A stretch of DNA of 64,000 bases from UBA6107 sp964533735 (lineage in GTDB: Bacteria > Chloroflexota > Anaerolineae > Anaerolineales > Anaerolineaceae): the NCBI GenBank assembly GCA_964533735.1, contig CAZHMD010000005.1, forward strand, positions 99,015 to 163,014. The letters are read 5' to 3'. The position numbers were made by a program, and so were the translations under genes. The number at the start of each line of letters is the position of its first letter. Position 1 is the first letter of the stretch. Under the pieces are notes generated by a model, which saw only the letters and a program-made list of their open reading frames with translations, was not told where the DNA came from and searched no databases. Below are positions 27,950 to 35,343 of the stretch, piece by piece.

Positions 27950-29161
27950 TTATTCTTCCTGTGAGATATTCACTTGGCGTTTTCGATAATTCAAGATCAA
28001 TATCCCCGTGATGATCAATATTAAGGGAATTCCGATCCACATTACCAATTGGTAAAGTGTGGATGTTGTTGGATTACCTGAAGAATTGATACCGGATTTC
28101 CAGTCCAACTCAGCTTGCTGCAGCGTTATGCCTAGTGCGGATTTAACATTCTGCTCACAATCCAGGCCATTTGCCGCGTTCTGAAGAAATACGGGAAAAA
28201 TCTGGTTGCCGTAAGTACGTTGTATGTACGCAACCAATGAAGACGATTGCGCATACGCTAATGTAGCCAGATTTGCGTCATTCGGAAAGCCGTGGCAAAG
28301 ATCACCAAAGGATAAAAGGGTGCCAGCGTTTAGGGCTGTTGAGATTTCGCGCTGGAGATCCGGGTTTGCATAAAGTTCAGATTGAGTTGCCAACCCTTCC
28401 AATAACCATGTGGGCGCGTTTGAATAGCTGGTGCTCATGACTTGGAATTGCAGGAGGTGCATTGTTTCATGCGGAATGGTACGCTCCAGATCAGTCGTAT
28501 CTGCCAGGGATGGAGAATCAGCGATGAGGATTTTATTGGAATTGACAAAAGTATGTCCGTTAACCCAGGATTGGGAATCCAATGACAGCCCAGATTGCAT
28601 GCTGCCAATGTTTGGATAGACATAGATTTCGACAGGAAGCACGGGAACCACTGGAAGTAGTTGTGTTGATCTTTCCAATCCCGCTCGGGCAACAGATTGG
28701 AGCTTTTGACCATAGGAGGTGTCACCTTCAGCCCAGAAGATGGTAAAGAGCTTGGTTGAATTAGATTTCCACTCAAACCGATTATCCAAATAATCAAACC
28801 AGTATGAGGAGCTTGAACTCATTGAACCATCACTCATTTCAGCTTCAAACCAGTAATAAATGCGGGCAAATGGATCAAAACCATTGGTCGTCAAATCGTA
28901 TTGAGTCAGAATTACACCTTCTGTTGAAGGGTTGACCTCAACCTGCCTGGATTGCTGAGAATCAGGTTGGATTACCAGTGTTATATTTCGAATCAATTCT
29001 GGGTGGGGAAGGGTTGCGCTAATGGTTAGTTGGCTTCCAAATTCATAAGTATGAGTAACAGCGGTTATCTCCAGGGAGTTGTCACCGGATGCACTTCCTA
29101 ATGGCACCAGGAAGGCAAAGATTACCAGGAGACTAATTATCAAACGGGTTGTCAGCCTCAT
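27950..29161 (-). CDS. MA-type zinc metallopeptidase, membrane anchored
   Basis: 403 aa from ATG 29161, 4 nt after the HEAT gene stop; codons further upstream overlap that gene. A signal peptide (residues 1-25), a beta-rich N-terminal region, and a peptidase MA-like domain with HETMH as the HExxH zinc motif and the third-ligand Glu in LLEGLATQSELY. A C-terminal TM helix (about 375-395) is followed by a short basic tail. It is predicted to face outwards. The substrate is unknown. Operon: RseP-like protease, HEAT protein, this peptidase, acylphosphatase. Confidence 0.8.
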   Translation of the reverse strand: MRLTTRLIISLLVIFAFLVPLGSASGDNSLEITAVTHTYEFGSQLTISATLPHPELIRNITLVIQPDSQQSRQVEVNPSTEGVILTQYDLTTNGFDPFARIYYWFEAEMSDGSMSSSSSYWFDYLDNRFEWKSNSTKLFTIFWAEGDTSYGQKLQSVARAGLERSTQLLPVVPVLPVEIYVYPNIGSMQSGLSLDSQSWVNGHTFVNSNKILIADSPSLADTTDLERTIPHETMHLLQFQVMSTSYSNAPTWLLEGLATQSELYANPDLQREISTALNAGTLLSFGDLCHGFPNDANLATLAYAQSSSLVAYIQRTYGNQIFPVFLQNAANGLDCEQNVKSALGITLQQAELDWKSGINSSGNPTTSTLYQLVMWIGIPLILIITGILILNYRKRQVNISQEE

Positions 29162-29165
29162 CAGA

Positions 29166-30215
29166 TCAGAGGTCTTCCTCAAGTTCGTCGTCTTCTTCTT
29201 CGAGGAATTCTTCATCGGAAAATTCTTCGCTGCTTAATTCCTCGTCTTCTTCTTCGTCGGGGTCAAAGTCTATCAATTTCAGGTTTTGCCGGTCACCACC
29301 TGTATCCAAATTATCCAGGGCAGATTCAATCAGTTCGATTTCTTCATCATCTTCACTGGATTCAAGGAGAGCAGTAAGTGTATCGCGAGCGGTATCCCCT
29401 CCAATTTGGGAAAGGGACCAGATGGCTGCCAGGCGGATATCCGGGTCAACCGTATCTTCATCAAGCATTGCAACCAGAAAGTCAATGGTGGAGTTTAATT
29501 CCAGCTCTCCTGCAGCGCGGACGGCTTCATATTGGATTTCATAGTCTGTTGATCCAAGATATTCAAGCACGGTTGATTCCCAGGCGTCATCCGCAGTATG
29601 GCCAATAGCGCATAAAGCAGCGCTGACGAATAATGTATCTCCTGAATCCAATGCCGTCTTGATCAAACCGGGAATTTTTGGATGACTTGCATACCCCAAT
29701 GATTCCAAGGCCCGTTGTTTCACCTGGGGTAGGTCCTCACCGGCTATTATGTCCAATAAATTACGAACGATGGAAATCTTGTGTGTATCTGGGATCAGAT
29801 CCAATTCACCCAGGTAAACAAAACGACCCAGCAGATTGGCTGTACCGGCGCGCACGGCTTCATCTGGATCTTCAAACAACATCTCGATCAGGGTCGGGAC
29901 TAAAGATGTATCTTCACATTCCCACAAGAGGCGGATAGCCAGGACGCGCACAGCAGGGTCAACATCCGAGAGGACAGCTTTAGCCAATTCATCGAAATTG
30001 ACGATGGTATCTTTTTCAAGGATTACTTCAAGATCTTCCAGTAGATTTACTTTTCGGGTGGGTGGTAAATTTACCCAAACAGGTAAAAGTTTTTTTAACT
30101 TAATTGGCGAGAGATCAGAGAATCCTCTCAATAATTTTCCTGGAAAAGGACGGGACGAGTCCTGGAGGGCTTCAAGGATTTCATTAAAATCCAATGCTAC
30201 TGGGGTCTCATCCAT
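29166..30215 (-). CDS. HEAT-repeat protein with acidic tail
   Basis: 349 aa. Five or more HEAT-like alpha repeats (for example DPAVRVLAIRLLWECED, DPDEAVRAGTANLLGRF, DYEIQYEAVRAAGELEL, DPDIRLAAIWSLSQIGG). The last about 40 residues are almost entirely Asp, Glu and Ser (EDDEELSSEEFSDEEFLEEE type). HEAT repeats mediate protein contacts; no enzymatic motif is seen. It lies between the RseP-like protease (9 nt) and the MA peptidase (4 nt), so a joint function in envelope protein quality control is plausible but unproven. Confidence 0.82.
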   Translation of the reverse strand: MDETPVALDFNEILEALQDSSRPFPGKLLRGFSDLSPIKLKKLLPVWVNLPPTRKVNLLEDLEVILEKDTIVNFDELAKAVLSDVDPAVRVLAIRLLWECEDTSLVPTLIEMLFEDPDEAVRAGTANLLGRFVYLGELDLIPDTHKISIVRNLLDIIAGEDLPQVKQRALESLGYASHPKIPGLIKTALDSGDTLFVSAALCAIGHTADDAWESTVLEYLGSTDYEIQYEAVRAAGELELNSTIDFLVAMLDEDTVDPDIRLAAIWSLSQIGGDTARDTLTALLESSEDDEEIELIESALDNLDTGGDRQNLKLIDFDPDEEEDEELSSEEFSDEEFLEEEDDELEEDL

Positions 30216-30223
30216 TATTTCAG

Positions 30224-31315
30224 TTACCTCAACACGATCGGATTCAAAATATCATTAATGATCAAAACGACCATCAGGACCATCAATAAGACGTATCCCG
30301 CCATATGGATCTTGCCTTCAAGTTCAGGTTTGATCTTCTTTTTAAATAATAATTCGGGCAGCAAAAATAGAATTCTGCCGCCATCGAGTGCGGGGATCGG
30401 CAGTAAGTTTGTAAAGCCAAGAGCAATGGAAATGATTGCCAGGAAGGAAAGGGTAGTCAACCCCGCCATTGAAGGATCAAGTGCGGCTTCTTCTTTATCC
30501 ACAGTCTGCACTTCGGTGAAAATATCATAAATCCCTTTAACGCTCACCATACGGGCATCCGATGGAGCAATCTGCCCGCTGATCAGCCGAACGGGAAGCA
30601 TAATCAGTTGCACCCCCTGGTCAATAGTGGACCCAAAGGCTGTTGGGATTGCCTGGAAGAAATTTACCTTTTCAACCGGATTGGATATCGTAATCCCCAA
30701 TGGTCCCTGGTTGGATGGATAATCACTTCGCGGAGTGAGAGTAATAGTAAATGGGGTTTCGCCGCGGACAATTGTCATTTCGATGGGTTGATCGAGGTTG
30801 GCGGAAATTAATTGCGATAATTTGGCAAATCCATCAATCTCGATTCCGTTGATCTTTTCGATTACATCTCCAACCTGGAGATTGGCGGAAGCAGCAGGAG
30901 TACCCGGGTTGATTGACATTACGTTCACTACATTTTGGTTGGGGGCGCCTGTGCGGGTAAAGATAAAAGTGATGATGAGCATGCCGATCAATAAATTGGT
31001 GATCGGTCCTCCGAGCAGGGTTAACAACCTTCGCCAGGGTTTTGCCGCCTGGAAACTACCCGGTTCAGCGGTTTCTCCGTTTTCGCCTTTCATTTGGCAG
31101 AACCCGCCGATCGGGATCCAGTTCAATGTAAACAGGGTGCCGCCCAGCACGAACAATTTCAACATGCGCGGGCGCATTCCCAGTCCGAACTCTTCCACTT
31201 CTATCTTATTAAGCCTGGCAAAAATAAAGTGCCCAAATTCATGAAAGAAAACCAGAGCCCCAAAGACTAGGATAAACTCTAGAATCGTGATTAATGTTGT
31301 ACCAATATTTGTCAT
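30224..31315 (-). CDS. rseP: RseP-type site-2 metalloprotease (M50)
   Basis: 363 aa from ATG 31315 (GGAG at good spacing); the frame is open 24 codons upstream without similarity. TM1 carries the zinc motif HEFGH (about residue 25), a PDZ domain spans about 120-200 (NPGTPAASANLQVGDVIEKI), and the third zinc ligand is in LLPIPALDGGRI in TM3. The family performs intramembrane proteolysis, releasing membrane-held anti-sigma factors, or clears signal peptides. In many genomes it neighbours dxr in the MEP pathway; this organism instead carries mvaD next door. Confidence 0.9.
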   Translation of the reverse strand: MTNIGTTLITILEFILVFGALVFFHEFGHFIFARLNKIEVEEFGLGMRPRMLKLFVLGGTLFTLNWIPIGGFCQMKGENGETAEPGSFQAAKPWRRLLTLLGGPITNLLIGMLIITFIFTRTGAPNQNVVNVMSINPGTPAASANLQVGDVIEKINGIEIDGFAKLSQLISANLDQPIEMTIVRGETPFTITLTPRSDYPSNQGPLGITISNPVEKVNFFQAIPTAFGSTIDQGVQLIMLPVRLISGQIAPSDARMVSVKGIYDIFTEVQTVDKEEAALDPSMAGLTTLSFLAIISIALGFTNLLPIPALDGGRILFLLPELLFKKKIKPELEGKIHMAGYVLLMVLMVVLIINDILNPIVLR

Positions 31316-31393
31316 CTTTTCTCCGTTATTTCTCCTGCCAATTATATCCGGTAATTTACTGAAGGAAAATCGGACAATTCCATCCATGAAAAC

Positions 31394-31420
31394 CGGGTAT
31401 GAGATTAGTTCCCATACCCG
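31394..31420 (-). terminator. Putative terminator after mvaD
   Basis: An 8-bp stem (arms 31394-31401 and 31413-31420) followed on the minus strand by GTTTTC. It lies between mvaD and the RseP-like gene on the same strand. Confidence 0.55.
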
Positions 31421-31504
31421 ATAGATGACCAGAAAAAATATTAATCAATGGACATCCATTGCCTATTACCGTGGCATTGATGACCGAAAACAATTTCTGC
31501 TAAT

Positions 31505-32479
31505 TTACGCCAGCTGAGCGCTTTTTCCAGGATGGGCGATGAGAATTTCCTCAATCGATGCTATCTTCTCCAGTTTTGATTTGACCGAATCAAGTGCCTG
31601 ATTCTCGCAGATGACGTGAACATTCGGTCCGGCATCGATGGTGAAGGTAACAGGGATTCCAGATTTGCGCCAGGATTTCACGGCATGTATCAATTCCAAC
31701 GTGGCAGGTTCCCAATAGACAAGGGCAGGCAATGAAGTCATCATCACTGCATGCATTAAGAGACAATCCTGCTCAATGGTATCTGCAAAGAGGTTGAAAT
31801 CGCGGGTTTGGATGGCATCCCGGCAGCGATCAAGGCGGCGGGGGGCATCTTGTACCCGCGCAGATTGCAGCGGGCTGGTTTTTGCCAGGGCATGTCCTTC
31901 AGTTGACCCGGTAGATTTTTGTTTCCGGTTGAGAACGGCGATGCAATCTATGAGATTCCAATAGTCTTCTTTGGCAATTGAAACGGCATAGGAATCAACA
32001 TCAGTACTCCCGGGGAACCACTCGACAAATCCAGCAGGGATGGAACGGCAGGCAGACCCGGACCCCCTTCGCGCCAGGCGGGAGAGATCGCGTTCAGGCA
32101 GAACAATCCCGAGTGCCCGCACCGCGGCAATAGTGAGGGCTGCAAATGCTGAGGCTGATGAGGCAATCCCGGTTCCTTCAGGAAAATTATTTTCAGTTTT
32201 GATGTAAGCCCTGGTGGCAATTCCCCGCAGCCCGCGCAGTAAATTCATGTGACTCACCACACGATTAAACACTGGTCCTGATTGCCGGTGACCATTAAGA
32301 TCCAGGATATCAGTGGGTAAGCTCGGGTCAAAAGTAACCTGGGTACGGGTGGTCAGTTCCTCCAGGTTCATGGAAATGGAACCATTTTCGGGCAACCGGA
32401 GCGGCTGATCCCGGTTTCCCCAATATTTTATGAATGCGATGTTAGGGTGAGAGACCGCTGTTGCTGTTGAAGTAGACAT
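31505..32479 (-). CDS. mvaD: Diphosphomevalonate decarboxylase
   Basis: 324 aa. GHMP-superfamily protein with the family start AVSHPNIAFIKYWGNRD, the phosphate loop NFPEGTGIASSASAFAALT and SGSACRSIPAGFVEW. It converts mevalonate diphosphate to isopentenyl diphosphate with ATP and CO2 release. The mevalonate route occurs in parts of the Chloroflexota, in line with the lineage guess. Its first 52 nt overlap, in another frame, the 3' end of the serine recombinase gene, so the gene sits exactly at the edge of an integrated element. The ribosome site is weak (AAAGG 13 nt upstream), and expression may depend on element transcription. Confidence 0.93.
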   Translation of the reverse strand: MSTSTATAVSHPNIAFIKYWGNRDQPLRLPENGSISMNLEELTTRTQVTFDPSLPTDILDLNGHRQSGPVFNRVVSHMNLLRGLRGIATRAYIKTENNFPEGTGIASSASAFAALTIAAVRALGIVLPERDLSRLARRGSGSACRSIPAGFVEWFPGSTDVDSYAVSIAKEDYWNLIDCIAVLNRKQKSTGSTEGHALAKTSPLQSARVQDAPRRLDRCRDAIQTRDFNLFADTIEQDCLLMHAVMMTSLPALVYWEPATLELIHAVKSWRKSGIPVTFTIDAGPNVHVICENQALDSVKSKLEKIASIEEILIAHPGKSAQLA

Positions 32480-34059
32480 GTGATGTAAATTACCTTTCTA
32501 TTTTCTTCAATTATAAGTTTACCATGCACATCTAGCATCTCAATAAGATGTCGCTTTGACTGGAAAGAGGCGTTTTCAAGTTTGTCGCGAATCTCAGCAA
32601 AACTTGCTTCAACTTCGGCGATTTGTTCATTGCCTAAAATCCCACTGGTTAAATGTGAATTAAGTTCGTTTTTTTCATCCAGTAATCTGCGAATGTTAAG
32701 ATCAATCCTAGTTTTCTTCTCGGTTATCATTTCTTGGGAGAACTCACCGGAGAGAAATAAATCCAACAACTTTTTTTGTTGAAGATCAAAATCCTTTAAT
32801 TGCTGATCAATAATTTCCATTCTTTCGTATAATCGTGAGTTTGACGATTGGGTTTCGATTTGCATGTTTCTCAACCCATTTGTAATATTTTCAGGGTTTT
32901 CAATCAGATTTTTAGCCCAAGTCCAAACAGCAAGATCTACAAGATCAGCACGAAAGTTAGGCATCGAACATAGCCTTACAGGTTTTTGTTCCCCCCCTTT
33001 ACAGTAATAATAATGGTTTTGCTCTCTACGAGTTCTGCCTACGTAGGTGTAATTACAGACAGAGCACTTCAGACGCCTTCCCATCAAGTATTCATTTTTT
33101 GAACTTCTTCTGCCATTATTTACATTCGCTACAATCTTCAATTGCACAAGATCAAAGTCACTCCTAGAAATAATTGGAGGAACTGCAACAGAAACCCACT
33201 CATCACGGATTCTGGGAACTTGTTTTCCTAAGCCACACTTTGATTTTGCTTTTCGTGTATTTTCTTTTCCATCACTTATGATTTTTGTTTTTCCATAATG
33301 CCAGGTTCCTGTGTAAGTTTCATTTCTCAAGATATGACGAATCATTGGGCTTGACCACACGCCTGGATCACGCTTTTTTGCGACATGCGAAAATTTATCC
33401 CCACGGGTACGAATTCGAAGGTCAGTCAATTTAACTGTGATGGCATTCATTGAAAGGGGGAATCCAGTTTCATCACCAATTAGATACCATTCATACACTA
33501 ACCTAACAATTTTTGCTTCATCTTCATCGATTGCCAACCAGGTTTTATGTGGTTCAGAGATTACTTTATAACCATACGGAGGTCTATTTCCGACCAAAAC
33601 AAAACCACTTTGGGCTTTGCCACGTTTTCCACGCTTGCTTCTTTCCAATATTTTGGCTTTTTCATATTCTGCAATACTGGATCGAATCTGTTTTTGTAAC
33701 CTTCCTTCATCTGAATCCTCATATCTGCCTATGACATATTCAACGACAATTCCAGAACGATGCAATTCTTCTTCTAAGATCATTTGAAGAATAGACTTTC
33801 TTGCTATTCGGTCGAGATCGTATACGATAAGAACTGAGATTGATTGATCAGCGGCGATAAAATTGCGCATTTCATTGAGAGCGGGACGGTCAAGGGATGT
33901 CCCGGTGTAGTCTTCTTGAAAAGTGGCTGCAATTGCATAACCCATTTCTTCAGCATAACGTGCACAACCTTCGATTTGGGTTTTTAAACTGTACCCCTTG
34001 GCTTGCTCATCAGTACTCACTCGAACATAAATAAGAGCTCGTTTAGAAATTGTGGTCAT
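32428..34059 (-). CDS. Large serine recombinase (integrase)
   Basis: 543 aa. The N-terminal resolvase domain has the catalytic Ser15 in YVRVSTDEQ, and conserved DRIARKS. The recombinase domain (about 180-280) contains the NRPPYGYKV and IVRLVYEWYLIG patterns. A zinc ribbon (CSVCNYTY ... YYCKGG) and a coiled-coil region follow. The last 18 codons, after IYIT, lie within the mvaD start region, so the present C-terminus was set by integration. Such enzymes catalyse attP x attB recombination. It overlaps the upstream membrane-HTH gene by 4 nt. Confidence 0.93.
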   Translation of the reverse strand: MTTISKRALIYVRVSTDEQAKGYSLKTQIEGCARYAEEMGYAIAATFQEDYTGTSLDRPALNEMRNFIAADQSISVLIVYDLDRIARKSILQMILEEELHRSGIVVEYVIGRYEDSDEGRLQKQIRSSIAEYEKAKILERSKRGKRGKAQSGFVLVGNRPPYGYKVISEPHKTWLAIDEDEAKIVRLVYEWYLIGDETGFPLSMNAITVKLTDLRIRTRGDKFSHVAKKRDPGVWSSPMIRHILRNETYTGTWHYGKTKIISDGKENTRKAKSKCGLGKQVPRIRDEWVSVAVPPIISRSDFDLVQLKIVANVNNGRRSSKNEYLMGRRLKCSVCNYTYVGRTRREQNHYYYCKGGEQKPVRLCSMPNFRADLVDLAVWTWAKNLIENPENITNGLRNMQIETQSSNSRLYERMEIIDQQLKDFDLQQKKLLDLFLSGEFSQEMITEKKTRIDLNIRRLLDEKNELNSHLTSGILGNEQIAEVEASFAEIRDKLENASFQSKRHLIEMLDVHGKLIIEENRKVIYITCLLQQQQRSLTLTSHS

Positions 34060-34841
34060 TTTAAAATCACCTCTATTCCTTTGCCATTTCGATGGATTCG
34101 TCCAGTTGTTTCTAATTGTTCCAGATAGGTATAAACTGTCTGTCTGGAGATATTTAATGCTCGAGCTGCGTCAGTGGCACCCAAGCGGGGATTGTCAAGA
34201 TAAAGTGTTAGCAAGTTGTCCATCCGGGTTGTAAGATTGGCTTTCCGAGCCGCCTGCGCTTTGTCTAGTGAAGTGTCAGTTTTGACAATGCTTGACGTTA
34301 AATTAGACATCAATAGATTGCCGGGTTGAGTAAATGTTAGATGGGAAGATTGACGTTCAGCTTTACGGTCTGCTCGATCCTGAGCAATTCCAGATAGACG
34401 CCGGCGGTGTCCAGAACGCAACGCCAGATTGACCGCTCCAACCAAGGCTAACAATGGAAAGAGGGCCGGCGCATATCTTCCGAGTTCAGGAAAGATATCC
34501 AGAAAAATAGTCAATCCGATTGTCGAGACAAGGTAGACACCTACCAAAGATGCGGCCAATAAGAATGGAGCACCCGGATCGGTCTTGCGTTTACCGGCGT
34601 TGTAATCCCACAACAATAAGCTGGTACTGACTGTAGTGAGACCTAAGCTTTCAATGATGGCGGCTGTTACCCAACCTAAAGCCGGGACCCAATGCAAATC
34701 TTTCACAACTGCATTGGCTACCAACACCGCACTAGGGAGCGGTGTGATCCAGGGACTAATCGCAGCGATTCCATCAACTAAACCGTTTTCAATCTCCGAG
34801 AATGAATCTCGAACTTTATTAACAAATGAAAAAACAACCAA
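34056..34841 (-). CDS. Membrane protein with C-terminal winged HTH
   Basis: 261 aa from a TTG at 34841, supported by AAGGAGG 6 nt upstream. The N-terminal half has about four TM segments (WVPALGWVTAAIIESLGLTT, LAASLVGVYLVSTIGLTIFL, and so on), resembling the DUF2637-like proteins of actinobacterial and Chloroflexota elements. After a basic linker the C-terminal 55 residues form an HTH (LGATDAARALNISRQTVYTY) with a wing (GRIHRNGKGIEVIL). A membrane-tethered DNA-binding protein could couple element copy or expression to the envelope, or tether DNA; this is inference. Translationally coupled to the recombinase. Confidence 0.75.
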   Translation of the reverse strand: MVVFSFVNKVRDSFSEIENGLVDGIAAISPWITPLPSAVLVANAVVKDLHWVPALGWVTAAIIESLGLTTVSTSLLLWDYNAGKRKTDPGAPFLLAASLVGVYLVSTIGLTIFLDIFPELGRYAPALFPLLALVGAVNLALRSGHRRRLSGIAQDRADRKAERQSSHLTFTQPGNLLMSNLTSSIVKTDTSLDKAQAARKANLTTRMDNLLTLYLDNPRLGATDAARALNISRQTVYTYLEQLETTGRIHRNGKGIEVILK

Positions 34842-34967
34842 GAACTGCCTCCTTATTAGGGGGCAATAGAATGCCCCCGGTGATAAACTCCCACCGAGGG
34901 CGAATCCTGGCTGATCGGCTATAATATGATCAGCCCCTACTGCCGGATATATCGGTGGCTGGGGTCA

Positions 34968-35002
34968 GGTTCGTGTAGGTGCTCGTTACACTTGCACGAA
35001 CC
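34968..35002. repeat. Inverted repeat in the element leader region
   Basis: Arms 34968-34975 (GGTTCGTG) and 34995-35002 (CACGAACC), with an inner GTGTA/TACAC pair. It sits in the 265-nt non-coding stretch between the genes at 34056-34841 and 35107-35343. No T-run follows on either strand, so it is not a standard terminator. It may be an operator, a structured leader or a recombination-related site. Confidence 0.45.
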
Positions 35003-35106
35003 GTCTTATAATTTTGTTCTACTTATTATATACCATAGAATAAATAAACGAGTATTTGAAAATGTTAGGAGTTGCTCCGGTTGTAACGAGCCAACCTGGA
35101 AAGTAA

Positions 35107-35343
35107 TTAATAACGCCAATTGCGATGGGCTTTGGGTGGCAGAGCAAAGCCATTTGCAGCCCAAAAAGTCAATTCCTTTTCCGAAATACCTAAAAGTTGA
35201 CACCAGCTCAAACCCACGAATTGCAACCAGGTTCGAGCTTCTGAAACGCGAGCCGGATTCTTGCTCTTGAGATCCAAGGCAGCTCTAAAGACGACTGCCA
35301 GAGCCAGTGCCGCATAGGGATCACAAATAGATTCTTCATTCAT
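35107..35343 (-). CDS. Small element-encoded protein
   Basis: 78 aa. It overlaps the end of the primase gene by 8 nt and has an AAAGGGATGA ribosome site. The sequence is compact and protein-like (DPYAALALAVVFRAALDLKS near the start, then SWCQLLGISEKELTFWA). No family is recognised. Its position between primase and membrane-HTH genes suggests an accessory element function. Confidence 0.6.
   Translation of the reverse strand: MNEESICDPYAALALAVVFRAALDLKSKNPARVSEARTWLQFVGLSWCQLLGISEKELTFWAANGFALPPKAHRNWRY

Noticed and set aside
29149..29544. Ser-rich plus-strand open frame
   Set aside because: It is the antisense of the acidic Asp/Glu/Ser tail of the HEAT protein and has no ribosome site.
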